From contig NZ_CP102285.1 in assembly GCF_025151045.1 (NCBI RefSeq), positions 3,472,001 through 3,536,000 of the forward strand: a stretch of 64,000 nt of DNA. The letters are read 5' to 3'. Within the stretch, counting starts at the first letter, position 1; every line of letters begins with the position of its first letter. The notes under the pieces were generated by a model that saw only the letters and a list, made by a program, of their open reading frames with translations, had not been told where the DNA came from and did not search any database. Origin of the DNA: Parabacteroides johnsonii DSM 18315 (lineage in GTDB: Bacteria > Bacteroidota > Bacteroidia > Bacteroidales > Tannerellaceae). Positions 26,701 through 35,426 of the stretch are shown piece by piece. A program made the position numbers and the translations under genes.

Positions 26701-27013
26701 GGATTATTGGACCCCTGAAAATACAGGTGCATATTTCCCACGTCCGACTTGGGTAAACGGCGGTAATAGACAAAACACAGATCGTTATTTACAAAATGCC
26801 GCTTATTTGCGCTTGAAGAATTTGACCATCGGTTATACAATTCCACAAAAACATCTTTCTAAAGTTGGCATCAGCCGTCTGAGAGTATATGTATTGGGCG
26901 AAAACTTGTTAACATTCACTCCTCTTATCGATTCATTCGATCCTGAGACTTTGAATAATATGTCTTATCCGATTCAGAAGAAGTATTCTATCGGACTTAA
27001 TTTAACATTCTAA
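23717..27013 (+). CDS. SusC/RagA-type TonB-dependent outer-membrane transporter
   Basis: 1098 residues. A signal peptide (about 1-25) is followed by a carboxypeptidase-like regulatory domain (GKVSGIVEDALGPVAGASVVV through GYVTQEIKY, about 42-100). Next come the TonB-box region EEVVVVGYGTQKKANLTGAV, the plug (NRPIANIGQGLQGVVPNL; GSPLVLVDNVQMD) and a 22-strand barrel ending KYSIGLNLTF. SusC proteins import glycans bound by the SusD lid using TonB energy. susD follows by 19 bp. The downstream GH29 gene suggests fucosylated glycans as substrate, an inference. The plug contains the family's ISVLKDAASAAIYGARAA segment. Confidence 0.95.
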   Translation: MLKKTKFISLILLSGALAVPVGAFAETAPFKQETNISQQNGKVSGIVEDALGPVAGASVVVKGTTNGSVTDMNGNFTLEGVNKGAIIQISFIGYVTQEIKYTGQSSLKVNLKEDSQALEEVVVVGYGTQKKANLTGAVAQVAGDVLENRPIANIGQGLQGVVPNLNVTIQSGAPGKGSDFNVRGTTSINGGSPLVLVDNVQMDANLVNPDDIASISVLKDAASAAIYGARAAYGVILITTKQGKKERKPQVSLTANGYWQSPSKRIRNANSMEFLTMKDLAYQNGGGNGHYYNEDVYKYAEAYANGEYAYPEFYNESSDPNKWQYCGNTDWFRELYKKASFSQMYNINVNGGSEKTTYYASVGYNDVGGLLKEADDSYHKFNVNMNISTDVTKWLNVSAKVMHTYTKESHPSGGTTAMNSTAWSGIEAYSGMMKNDLSPLMPVYHGHTGLLYNTAGAAAINDPSLGITTLGGKQYVDNGQRYYAGMGSYTNPIALQAQGGNNDYKQNDLWMTGAIRITPLEGLIINADYTFNMYNKGSKQHVQSFTEYKAVAGTEGVYPWTNPSSVVMTNNEDYYTAFNAFAEYTKTFNSSHNFKVMAGYNQEYKHNKYFWAGRKGLIDDSNPAMNLATGEKNVGYEETHWSINGFFFRLNYNYEQRYLIEFNGRYDGSSKFPKDDRYAFFPSVSAAWRISGESFWEPLRTWWDDMKIRASYGSLGNQVTGDLGNFPYLASYGTNTSYGMILGGARPVAVTPAGLVSAAFTWETVNQMDFGFDALFLNQRLSAGFDWYRRDTKDMLTAGQALPAVLGASVPVENAADLKTTGWELSLGWNDRLESGFAYWVKGVLSDYQSEITRFANPTGTLRDKDNKNMYYEGYKIGTIYGYESNGLYQTDADAQKLDKSELYGGTWAAGDVSYVDRNNDGKITKGKTLSNMGDEKIIGNDTPRYSYGLTAGFEYKGFDFEMFWQGIGKRDYMCGGNAFWGITSEWDTPLKEALDYWTPENTGAYFPRPTWVNGGNRQNTDRYLQNAAYLRLKNLTIGYTIPQKHLSKVGISRLRVYVLGENLLTFTPLIDSFDPETLNNMSYPIQKKYSIGLNLTF

Positions 27014-27032
27014 CAAAAAACAAGGAACATAT

Positions 27033-28784
27033 ATGAAACTGAAATATATTTTTGGAATGGTTGCAGCTGTAGGATTGATGAACTCCTGCGATGTGACTGA
27101 TAAAAAGCCAATCGATTCTTTTACAGACGAATCGTATTGGACCAAGGTTAGCGATCTGAAATATTATGCAAACGGTTTATATGATAATTTGGATAAACCA
27201 GGCGTAGACAAGGACAACACAAGCGACAATTGCGTAACAACCAATTACAGTTCAACACTGTTCAACGAAATCGTAATTCCGACAACGGCTGATAACGCAG
27301 ATTGGAAATGGAATAATATCCGTGCGTGTAACTTCTTCCTGCAACGCTATAAGCGTGTGGAAGGTCTTGAAAACGAAATCAATCTGTATGTAGCCGAAGT
27401 TCGTTTTTTCCGTGCATTGGATTATTTTGGTAAGATAAAAAAATTCGGAGATGTTCCTTGGTATGAAAAGGATTTGCAGACTTCTGATACGGAAGAACTT
27501 TATAAAGGTCGGGATTCTCGTGATTTCGTATTGGGCAAGGTCATAGAAGATCTGGAATTTGCGATTCAGTGGTTACCTGATTATGGACAGCAGGAAAGTG
27601 GCCGTTTGACTAAAGATGCAGCTCGTACTCAATTAGCACGTGTATGTCTGTATTTCGGCACATACAAAAAATACCATAATGAAAGCGGTACTCCTTCTTC
27701 AGAAGAGCTATTGAGAAAGGCAGTTAGTCTGACAAATGACATTATCGCAACAGGAAATTATGAGATTGTCAAAGGCTCAGATACCGGTTGCGGTCAAGAT
27801 CCATTTGAGAATTATCCTTTGTATTATTCAAATCAGTTTGTCCAGGAAGATTTGACAAAGAACAAAGAATGCATTTTGGCACGAATCTATGAAACAGGTG
27901 TTTTAATGCATGAGACAGGCCGTCAGGCAGGAAGCAACGGAACTGGTTTGTCTAAAGACTTTGTCGAATCATTTCTTTGCATAGATGGAAAACCAATATC
28001 CATCAGTGATCAGTATAAAGGTGATGAAACGTTGGATAATGAATTTGAAAATCGCGATCCGCGCATGTATCAGATAGTAGACAACCAGCATAAGCCTTAC
28101 ACGATCATTAATGGAGAGCGTCAGACGAATCCTTATCCTGATTGTGGTGCAACAGGTGCCGTAACAGGCTATCCATGTGTAAAATACCGTTCTCCGTTAC
28201 AGGCACAATGGGAAGCGAACCAGACTTCTTATGACTGGTTTGTATATCGTTATGCAGAAGTTTTGCTGATCAATGCAGAAGCAAATGCAGAATTAGGACA
28301 ATGTACTCAAGCTGTGTTGGATCAGACCATTAATCTGTTGCGTGATCGTGTAGATATGCCTCATTTGACAACCACCCCGGTAGCCGACCCAGCAGCCATC
28401 AATTATGGTTATTCTGTATCTCCCCTGATTTATGAAATCCGTCGCGAACGTCGTATTGAACTGATTGCAGAAGGCTTCCGTTTAGACGATTTGAAACGTT
28501 GGAATGGTATGACTGCTTTAGAAAACCCAAAAACCATGTTCGGTGTTCGAGTTACCGATGCTGTTCGTGAACAATATAAACCAGGAAATATCACATTTGG
28601 AGGTGAAGATGGTCGTCCGGTTATTGAATATCAAGGTAAAACTTATTTGTACCAATATCCGAGCAAAAGTTTGAATGATGCAGGTCGCAAATGGTCTGCC
28701 GACGATAAGCGTTGGTTAAGCCCATTACCGACAGACGAATTGACATTGAATCCGAATCTGGAACAGAACCCAGGTTGGAAATAA
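27033..28784 (+). CDS. SusD/RagB-type glycan-binding lipoprotein
   Basis: 583 residues with a lipobox M-N-S-C (Cys19). It has the SusD helical N-terminal fold with AEVRFFRALDYFGKIKKFGDVPW (about 118-140) and the C-terminal YAEVLLINAEANAELG and IRRERRIELIAEGFRLDDLKRW landmarks. It closes over the SusC barrel and captures glycan at the cell surface. It pairs with the preceding susC; a terminator-like hairpin follows directly. Confidence 0.95.
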   Translation: MKLKYIFGMVAAVGLMNSCDVTDKKPIDSFTDESYWTKVSDLKYYANGLYDNLDKPGVDKDNTSDNCVTTNYSSTLFNEIVIPTTADNADWKWNNIRACNFFLQRYKRVEGLENEINLYVAEVRFFRALDYFGKIKKFGDVPWYEKDLQTSDTEELYKGRDSRDFVLGKVIEDLEFAIQWLPDYGQQESGRLTKDAARTQLARVCLYFGTYKKYHNESGTPSSEELLRKAVSLTNDIIATGNYEIVKGSDTGCGQDPFENYPLYYSNQFVQEDLTKNKECILARIYETGVLMHETGRQAGSNGTGLSKDFVESFLCIDGKPISISDQYKGDETLDNEFENRDPRMYQIVDNQHKPYTIINGERQTNPYPDCGATGAVTGYPCVKYRSPLQAQWEANQTSYDWFVYRYAEVLLINAEANAELGQCTQAVLDQTINLLRDRVDMPHLTTTPVADPAAINYGYSVSPLIYEIRRERRIELIAEGFRLDDLKRWNGMTALENPKTMFGVRVTDAVREQYKPGNITFGGEDGRPVIEYQGKTYLYQYPSKSLNDAGRKWSADDKRWLSPLPTDELTLNPNLEQNPGWK

Positions 28785-28793
28785 TAAATAATT

Positions 28794-28847
28794 GACAGGA
28801 AAGGACTGTGTCAAAAATTATTTTGACATAGCCTTCCTGTCTTTTTA
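28794..28847 (+). terminator. Terminator after susD
   Basis: GACAGGAA (28794-28801) pairs with TTCCTGTC (28834-28841), with a nested TGTCAAAA/TTTTGACA pair, followed by TTTTTATT. It ends 13 bp before the next ATG, so downstream genes need readthrough or their own start; partial attenuation is possible. Confidence 0.75.
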
Positions 28848-28859
28848 TTATATATCTAT

Positions 28860-30620
28860 ATGAAATATAAAAGCTTAATATCCGGTTTTCTCTTGTTCCT
28901 TTTGCAAGTGACAGTCTTTTATTATACCTTTTGCTATTTGTTCCCCTTTAAGGAGCAATTGCAAATGTTCCAGTTTACAAACCAATACGCAGCTACTACA
29001 TTAGGGCAGGCCGGTGGTGTCGCTCTTTATATTTCAGAGTTTCTTTCTCAGTTTTATGTCGTAATAGGTATAGGGCCTGTTATCGCTGCACTTACTCTGA
29101 CAGGTATTGCCTTTTTTTCTTTTCTCTTTTTAAAAAAAATAGCATTGCGGGACGATCTTCCTTTTGTTGGCCTGCTTCCTTGGCTTTCCTTATTTATTAT
29201 GCAATTGGATTACGATTATCAAGAACAAGGAACGATCGCCTATCTTTTTTTATTATTCTTCTTATGGTTGTACACGAATCTGAAGCCTAAGATTCGGTTG
29301 ATATACGGAATTTGCTTAATCCCTGTATTATATTGGGTTGGCGGACCTGTTGTTCATTTATTTGCTCTTTCTGCTTTGTTGTTTGAATTCCTTACCAATG
29401 GAAATAAAAAATATACAAGTTTGGTCTATCCGCTTGTTGCCATTTTGTCTGCTGTTATCGGAGCTTATTTAGGATTCAGCAGGAATTTGAAGTTCGCTTT
29501 TTTACCGGATGCCTATTATGATCCGATGTTACACACTTCCCGGATCTATTATTCCTGGTATGCCTTGCCGGTTATGATGGTATTGGGCGCGTATTTAAGA
29601 AAATGGAAAGAACCCACATCTTTAAAGAAAAAATGTATTTGGATCGGGATTCAGTGGGTGGTAATAGGGTTCGTAGCTTATGAGGGAATTATGCGTTGGG
29701 GACGATTAGATACGATCGACCATCTCGAACAAGACTATTATATTCGCAATGGAGAATGGGATAAGGTGATAACGTCGTTTAATCAAACCACTCTGTCCAA
29801 GCGCCGTATGTGCGGTTTGAACTTAGCGCTTGCCCATAAAGGGATACTTTCGGAAAGGTTGTTGGATTATCCGCAACGCGGGATCGAGACGTTGATGTTA
29901 CGCTGGGACCAGTCGGTATTTACAGCGGAACTGCATAGCGACCTCTATTACTGTATGGGAATTATTAGTACGGCACAGAAGTTCGCCTTTGAAGCTTTTG
30001 TCAGCTCACACCCTTCCGGAAATCCCCGAATGTTGAAAAGGCTGGTGGAAACCAATCTCATTACCGGTGCTTATCCGGTCGCAGAAAAATATATCCGGTT
30101 ATTGGAGAACACTTGGTATTATAAGGATTGGGCTACCGATCATCGACGTTTCCTCTATAATGACCAGGCCATAAAGGATGATAAGGAATTGGGAGTGAAA
30201 CGCCGTTGCTGGAAATCGGAAACACTTATACCTGAAATATATACAGATCCGGTCAGTACTCTGATTCATCTGGTTCCGGCTTGTCCGGATAATAAAGCCG
30301 GCTTGCAGTATTTGACTTCGTTTTTACTGTTGAACAAAGATATTGAAACTTATAAAACCCTGCAGGAAAGCTTGTACCGTTCTTCCGCCTGGCACGATAT
30401 GACGGAATGCCAGCAGGAGGCAATCGTAATTTGCAGTCCCAATGATCCGCACTTCTGGTTGGAGCATGGAGTAAGCATCAAAGTAAGAAACAGAGCGATC
30501 GCCTTTATGCAGAAGGTGCAGGACGTTTCCCGCTCGGGACAGAACCCTGCGGTAGCTTTGGCTTCCGAATATGGCAAGACATATTGGTACTATTATATGT
30601 TTAATACGATAAATAAATGA
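28860..30620 (+). CDS. DUF6057 multi-pass membrane protein
   Basis: 586 residues. The N-terminal half has about eight to nine membrane helices (to about residue 280); the C-terminal half is soluble and helical, TPR-like (NLALAHKGILSERLLDYPQR; LLENTWYYKDWATDHRRFLYND). This matches the Bacteroidetes DUF6057 family, whose role is unknown. Its stop overlaps the next gene's ATG by 4 bp (ATGA), so the CxxCH propeller protein is translationally coupled and a likely partner. Confidence 0.75.
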   Translation: MKYKSLISGFLLFLLQVTVFYYTFCYLFPFKEQLQMFQFTNQYAATTLGQAGGVALYISEFLSQFYVVIGIGPVIAALTLTGIAFFSFLFLKKIALRDDLPFVGLLPWLSLFIMQLDYDYQEQGTIAYLFLLFFLWLYTNLKPKIRLIYGICLIPVLYWVGGPVVHLFALSALLFEFLTNGNKKYTSLVYPLVAILSAVIGAYLGFSRNLKFAFLPDAYYDPMLHTSRIYYSWYALPVMMVLGAYLRKWKEPTSLKKKCIWIGIQWVVIGFVAYEGIMRWGRLDTIDHLEQDYYIRNGEWDKVITSFNQTTLSKRRMCGLNLALAHKGILSERLLDYPQRGIETLMLRWDQSVFTAELHSDLYYCMGIISTAQKFAFEAFVSSHPSGNPRMLKRLVETNLITGAYPVAEKYIRLLENTWYYKDWATDHRRFLYNDQAIKDDKELGVKRRCWKSETLIPEIYTDPVSTLIHLVPACPDNKAGLQYLTSFLLLNKDIETYKTLQESLYRSSAWHDMTECQQEAIVICSPNDPHFWLEHGVSIKVRNRAIAFMQKVQDVSRSGQNPAVALASEYGKTYWYYYMFNTINK

Positions 30621-32071
30621 AACAATTGCTTTTCTGCATATTCCTTTTGCTGTTGGGAGGATGTTCTTCCAACCAACCACCTGCCGTATCTGGACAGATA
30701 GATGAACTGCCGGCCATCTATCCGGATTATACCGGCGTGACCGTGCCGCAATCGATTGCACCTTTGAACTTCGCCGTGCGGACGGAAGGGAAAACGTGTG
30801 CGGTATTTACAACCGAAGGATATACATTTACCGTTTATGCCTCCGACGGAGCCTTTTCCATTCCCAATGCAGACTGGAACAAATTATTAACTGCGGCAAA
30901 AGGGAAGCAGATTGAGATCTCTGTCCTGACAGAAGAAAAGGGGAAATGGAAAGCCTTTCTTCCGTTCCATATTCGGGTTTCGGAAGATCCGGTCGATCCG
31001 TATATCGCTTACCGCCTGATCGATCCCGGTTACCAGCTGTGGAACGAGATGGGAATCTATCAGCGAGAACTGGCTTCTTTCGATCAGGAGCCGATTCTGG
31101 AAAACCGCCTGATGGATAATAATTGCATAAACTGCCATTCGTTTTGCATGCAGGACCCGAATAAAATGCTGTTCCATGTCCGTGCAAAGTATGGCTGTAC
31201 CGTGCTTGTGGATGACGATCGGATAAAAACGCTCGATACAAAAACCGATCAGACGATATCGGCATTAGTCTATCCTTCCTGGCATCCTTCGGGGAAGTTT
31301 GTTGCTTTTTCCACCAATAATACAACTCAGGATACGCATCCGGTACATCGTACAGAAGTATATGACAAGGCATCGGATGTAGTCGTCTACGATGTAGAAA
31401 AACAGGAAATCATCACGACGCAAGCATTGTTCTCGAAAAAGCGTTTTGAAACATTCCCCACCTTTTCACCGGATGGAAAACAACTTTACTTTTGTTCAGC
31501 CCCGGCATTGAAGGTTCCGGGCGAATTGCGTGACCTTCGCTATAGCCTTTGTCGTATTTCTTTCGATCCAGAAAGCCGGACATTCGGTTCTGTTGTCGAC
31601 ACGATCTTTCAGGCGGAAACAGAGCAGCGAAGCATCTTGTTTCCCCGTGTCTCGCCAGACGGAAAATATCTACTTTGTACAACGACATCTTACGGGACAT
31701 TCCCTATCTGGCATAAAGATGCGGATCTGTGTATGTTTGACCTGAGCACAGGTACGCAAGTTCCAACAGAAGAAGCCAACAGTCCTGATACAGACAGTTA
31801 TCATTCCTGGTCGTCCAACAGTAAATGGGTGGTATTCAGCAGTCGTCGTTTGGATGGCTTATACACACGTCCTTTCATTGCTCATGTCGGTGAAGGAGGC
31901 ATTCTCTCGAAGCCGTTCGTCCTACCCCAAAAATCAACGGACTACTATACGCTTCTCACCAAATCGTATAATATTCCGGAATTTGTCAAGGGGAAGGTGA
32001 AAACGGATACATACAAATTAGTCTCCCGAATAAAAGAAGGGAAAAACCGGAAAATCTCATTTATAAAATAA
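30617..32071 (+). CDS. TolB-like beta-propeller lipoprotein with a CxxCH haem motif
   Basis: 484 residues with a lipobox L-G-G-C (Cys16). A beta-rich N-terminal domain (about 30-145) is followed by NNCINCHSFC (about 169-178), which includes a cytochrome c type CxxCH haem-binding site. TolB/PD40 blades then follow: YPSWHPSGKFVAFSTNN, FPTFSPDGKQLYFCSAP, FPRVSPDGKYLLCTTTS and YHSWSSNSKWVVFSSRR. It is exported, so haem attachment by a cytochrome c maturation system is possible. It is coupled to the DUF6057 gene before it and lies 4 bp before the fucosidase gene. Function unknown; a redox or sensor role is inference. Confidence 0.75.
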   Translation: MKQLLFCIFLLLLGGCSSNQPPAVSGQIDELPAIYPDYTGVTVPQSIAPLNFAVRTEGKTCAVFTTEGYTFTVYASDGAFSIPNADWNKLLTAAKGKQIEISVLTEEKGKWKAFLPFHIRVSEDPVDPYIAYRLIDPGYQLWNEMGIYQRELASFDQEPILENRLMDNNCINCHSFCMQDPNKMLFHVRAKYGCTVLVDDDRIKTLDTKTDQTISALVYPSWHPSGKFVAFSTNNTTQDTHPVHRTEVYDKASDVVVYDVEKQEIITTQALFSKKRFETFPTFSPDGKQLYFCSAPALKVPGELRDLRYSLCRISFDPESRTFGSVVDTIFQAETEQRSILFPRVSPDGKYLLCTTTSYGTFPIWHKDADLCMFDLSTGTQVPTEEANSPDTDSYHSWSSNSKWVVFSSRRLDGLYTRPFIAHVGEGGILSKPFVLPQKSTDYYTLLTKSYNIPEFVKGKVKTDTYKLVSRIKEGKNRKISFIK

Positions 32072-32075
32072 CAAC

Positions 32076-34130
32076 ATGAACACAAAGAATCTTTTAATCA
32101 CCGGTATGTTTGCCGGGTTGTTTCTTTCCTGCAAGGAAATAGAGCCACCTGCACCTGTTTTGCCTGTTCCAACGCCGGAGCAAATCAAATGGCAGAGAAT
32201 GGAAAATTATGCATTCGTGCATTTCGGGTTGAACACGTTCAATGATTTGGAATGGGGCTATGGAAATACGCCTGCGGAAACATTCAATCCGACAGACTTG
32301 GATTGCGAACAATGGGTACGTATCATCAAAGCTGCCGGCCTGAAAGGGGTGATCCTGACAGCTAAGCACCACGACGGCTTTTGCCTTTGGCCAACCCAGA
32401 CGGTCGACTATAATATCTCTAACTCACCTTATAAAAACGGAAAAGGCGACATGGTGCGGGAACTGTCCGATGCCTGTAAGAAGCATGGCCTGAAGTTCGG
32501 GCTTTATCTCTCTCCCTGGGATCGCCATAATGCCGAATATGGGCGGGAAGGATACCAGAAGACCTATCATGAGCAAATCAACGAACTGATTTCCAACTAC
32601 GGTCCGTTGTTCGAGTTCTGGTTTGACGGGGCGAACGGAGGAAATGGTTGGTACGGTGGGACGAATGAAACACGTTCGATCGATCCGAAAACCTATTATG
32701 GCTACGAGACTGCCCGCGAAATGATCAAAGCGAAACATCCGGAAGCGATGATCTTCGGCGGAACGGTTCCCGATATCCGCTGGATCGGCAACGAATCCGG
32801 TTGGGCTGGTGAAACAAACTGGTCGCCTTATTCGTTGGACAAGGAGACGCATTATACACAAAACCAATGGGGGATGAAAGACGGGAACCAGTGGTTGCCG
32901 GGAGAATGCGACGTATCGATCCGTCCGGGATGGTTCTATCATCATCGTGAAGATCATCAGGTTCGTACTGTTCCGAATCTGGTCGATTTGTATTATCGCA
33001 GTGTGGGACATAATGCCAACTTTCTGCTGAACTTCCCGGTAGCATTGAGCGGACAAATTCATCCGGTCGATTCGGCGCGTGCCGTCGACTGGTATCATAC
33101 GATCCAGGCAGAGTTGAAAGATAATCTGTTGGCAGGTATCAAGCCTAAGGCAAGCGAAACCCGTGGAGGTGCTTATAAGGCATCGAATGTGACGGACGAC
33201 AGTTGGGATTCTTATTGGGCAACTTCCGATGGGGTGACGTCAGGTTCGCTAACCTTCCCATTACCGACAGGAACCTCGCTGAACCGAGTGCTGATTCAAG
33301 AGTACATACCTCTTGGACAACGTGTATGCGCCTTTACGCTTGAAGTGGAAAAGGATGGAAAATGGCTGCCGGTGGAAACAGCCGATACGCTTTCGACAGT
33401 AGGTTACAAACGTATCATCCGCTTCAAAACGACTCCGGCAGATGCTTTGCGTATTCATTTCACAGAAGCAAAAGGCCCGTTATGTATCAATAATGTGGAA
33501 GCTTTTCTGGCTCCCCCGCTGTTGGAACAGCCGCGTATCGCGCGGAATGCGAAAAACGAAGTTCATATAGATGTGGAAAGCGAAGGAGCCGACATTTATT
33601 ATACGACGGATGGAACGGAGCCGACGGCACAGTCTGCAAAATATGAAGTTCCGTTTATATTGGACAAGAAAGGAACCGTCAAAGCGATTACTTATGATGC
33701 GCAGTCCGGAAAATCCGGTCCTGTAGCCATCCGTCGTTTCGACTTGCCTGCAGCCGATTACAAGGTGGTCAGCCCTGCCGATGAGCGGACAAATCTCATG
33801 TTTGACGGAAACGGTTATTCCACCTATTACCTGCCCGAAAGCAAAAACGAAATAGCAGTAGAGTTAGCGGCCCCTCATACGATAAGCGGTTTTGTTTACA
33901 CTCCTAACCAGGGACGCGATTCGCAAGGGCATATTTCAAACTATCAATTGTCTGTGGATGGAAAGGTCGTGGCTTCGGGCGAGTTCTCGAACATCAAACA
34001 TAACCCAATCGAACAAGAAATACGCTTTGCGCCTGTCAAAGGCCGAAAATTAGTTTTTAAGGCAACACGAATAGTGGATAACGTAAAACGTGTTGGAATT
34101 GCTGAGTTTTCCGTTATCACGGAAGACTAA
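32076..34130 (+). CDS. Alpha-L-fucosidase (GH29) with C-terminal carbohydrate-binding domains
   Basis: 684 residues; lipobox L-S-C (Cys19). The GH29 barrel spans about residues 35-345: YAFVHFGLNTF, GVILTAKHHDGFCLWPT, KFGLYLSPWDRH and the nucleophile Asp in FEFWFDGANGG (near 188). An F5/8 type C-like domain follows (about 360-480), then a chitobiase-type domain (DIYYTTDGTEPTAQSAKYE, about 510-560) and a second beta-sandwich (about 580-684). It removes terminal alpha-L-fucose at the cell surface. It is the only glycoside hydrolase visible in this locus and points to fucosylated host or plant glycans. Confidence 0.88.
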   Translation: MNTKNLLITGMFAGLFLSCKEIEPPAPVLPVPTPEQIKWQRMENYAFVHFGLNTFNDLEWGYGNTPAETFNPTDLDCEQWVRIIKAAGLKGVILTAKHHDGFCLWPTQTVDYNISNSPYKNGKGDMVRELSDACKKHGLKFGLYLSPWDRHNAEYGREGYQKTYHEQINELISNYGPLFEFWFDGANGGNGWYGGTNETRSIDPKTYYGYETAREMIKAKHPEAMIFGGTVPDIRWIGNESGWAGETNWSPYSLDKETHYTQNQWGMKDGNQWLPGECDVSIRPGWFYHHREDHQVRTVPNLVDLYYRSVGHNANFLLNFPVALSGQIHPVDSARAVDWYHTIQAELKDNLLAGIKPKASETRGGAYKASNVTDDSWDSYWATSDGVTSGSLTFPLPTGTSLNRVLIQEYIPLGQRVCAFTLEVEKDGKWLPVETADTLSTVGYKRIIRFKTTPADALRIHFTEAKGPLCINNVEAFLAPPLLEQPRIARNAKNEVHIDVESEGADIYYTTDGTEPTAQSAKYEVPFILDKKGTVKAITYDAQSGKSGPVAIRRFDLPAADYKVVSPADERTNLMFDGNGYSTYYLPESKNEIAVELAAPHTISGFVYTPNQGRDSQGHISNYQLSVDGKVVASGEFSNIKHNPIEQEIRFAPVKGRKLVFKATRIVDNVKRVGIAEFSVITED

Positions 34131-34155
34131 ACGATTTTCAACATAATTTGTGTTC

Positions 34156-34195
34156 GACAGCAAGTGCCTGTGAAGGTCCTTGCTGTCTTTTTTTT
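34156..34195 (+). terminator. Terminator after the fucosidase gene
   Basis: GACAGCAAG (34156-34164) and CTTGCTGTC (34179-34187) form a 9-bp stem followed by eight T (34188-34195). It closes the polysaccharide utilisation operon. Confidence 0.9.
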
Positions 34196-34319
34196 CTGCC
34201 GGACTAAAATAAAAAAATGCTATCCATTAAACCTTTTTGCACCTAATCCGTCTATAATTTCGCGTACTTGTGTATATTTACGTGTCGATAAGTGTTTTTA
34301 AGTAGAATACCTGGAAAAT

Positions 34320-35417
34320 ATGACGAAGAGAGTGAAGTGGAGCGTGACGGCTGCGATTGTTTTGATGATTGCCGGGATGATCGCTTACCCGCAGATTAAA
34401 AGCCGTATGAAAGCATCAAAAGATGCTGCCGAAGTGGTTCCGCCAGCCGGAAGCCAAGTTCGGAAACAAGTTTTGAATATTAATGCGGAAGTACTGAAAT
34501 ATCAGTCCCTTACCGATAAGACCATTGTAACCGGCAGTACGATCCCGGATGAAGAGGTAGACCTCTCGTTCGAATCGTCGGGCAAGATCGTGGCCATCTA
34601 TTTTACGGAAGGTACGCATGTGAAATCCGGTGACCTACTTGCCAAGATCAACGACAAGCCATTACAGGCGGAACTGAAGAAGTTGGAAGCGCAGGTGCCT
34701 TTAGCCAAGGACCGTGTGTACCGCCAGCATACGCTTTTGGAAAAAGATGCGGTCAGCCAGGAGGCCTATGAACAGGTGGCTACTGAATATGAAAAGCTGA
34801 TGGCAGACATCGAACTGGTAAAAGCCAACATCGCCCAGACCGAACTCCGGGCGCCGTTCGACGGGATTATCGGCCTCCGCAACGTCAGCGAAGGCGCCTA
34901 TGCCTCTCCCTCGACCGTTATCACCAAGCTGACAAAAATATCTCCCCTGAAAATCGAGTTTTCCGTTCCCGAACGCTATTCTGCCGACATCAAAGACGGT
35001 ACGCCGATCGTGTTCAGGATGAACTCGTCTGTCGGCATGATGCAAGACTACAAAGCAACCGTTTATGCCGTAGAAAGTAAAATCGACGAAGCAACCCGTT
35101 CGTTGAAAGTGCGTGCGACCTATCCGAACCGGGACGAGTCGATCGTGCCGGGACGCTACACCTCTGTCGAAATCACCCGCCGTGACATAAAAGACGCATT
35201 GGCGATCCCCAGCGAGGCACTGATCCCGGAAATGGGAAAGAACATCGTCTACCTGTATAAGAGCGGCGTGGCCGAACCTGCCGAGATTATCTTAGGGCTC
35301 CGTACAGAAAGCCAGGTCCAGGTATTGAAAGGGCTGAGCGTGGGTGACACGGTGATTACATCCGGCGTGATGCAGCTTCGTACGGGAATGAAAGTATCGA
35401 TCGATAACCTGAAGTAA
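34320..35417 (+). CDS. RND efflux periplasmic adaptor subunit
   Basis: 365 residues: an N-terminal membrane anchor (8-24), the barrel-sandwich lipoyl half-motif (GKIVAIYFTEGTHVKSGDLLAKIND, about 85-109), an alpha-hairpin (about 115-165), the second lipoyl half (LRAPFDGIIGLRNVSEGAY), a beta-barrel and a membrane-proximal domain. It bridges the RND pump and TolC. It lies 9 bp before the pump gene. A near-consensus -7 (TAATTTCG, about 34255-34262) lies upstream. Confidence 0.92.
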   Translation: MTKRVKWSVTAAIVLMIAGMIAYPQIKSRMKASKDAAEVVPPAGSQVRKQVLNINAEVLKYQSLTDKTIVTGSTIPDEEVDLSFESSGKIVAIYFTEGTHVKSGDLLAKINDKPLQAELKKLEAQVPLAKDRVYRQHTLLEKDAVSQEAYEQVATEYEKLMADIELVKANIAQTELRAPFDGIIGLRNVSEGAYASPSTVITKLTKISPLKIEFSVPERYSADIKDGTPIVFRMNSSVGMMQDYKATVYAVESKIDEATRSLKVRATYPNRDESIVPGRYTSVEITRRDIKDALAIPSEALIPEMGKNIVYLYKSGVAEPAEIILGLRTESQVQVLKGLSVGDTVITSGVMQLRTGMKVSIDNLK

Positions 35418-35426
35418 CAAAGCAGC

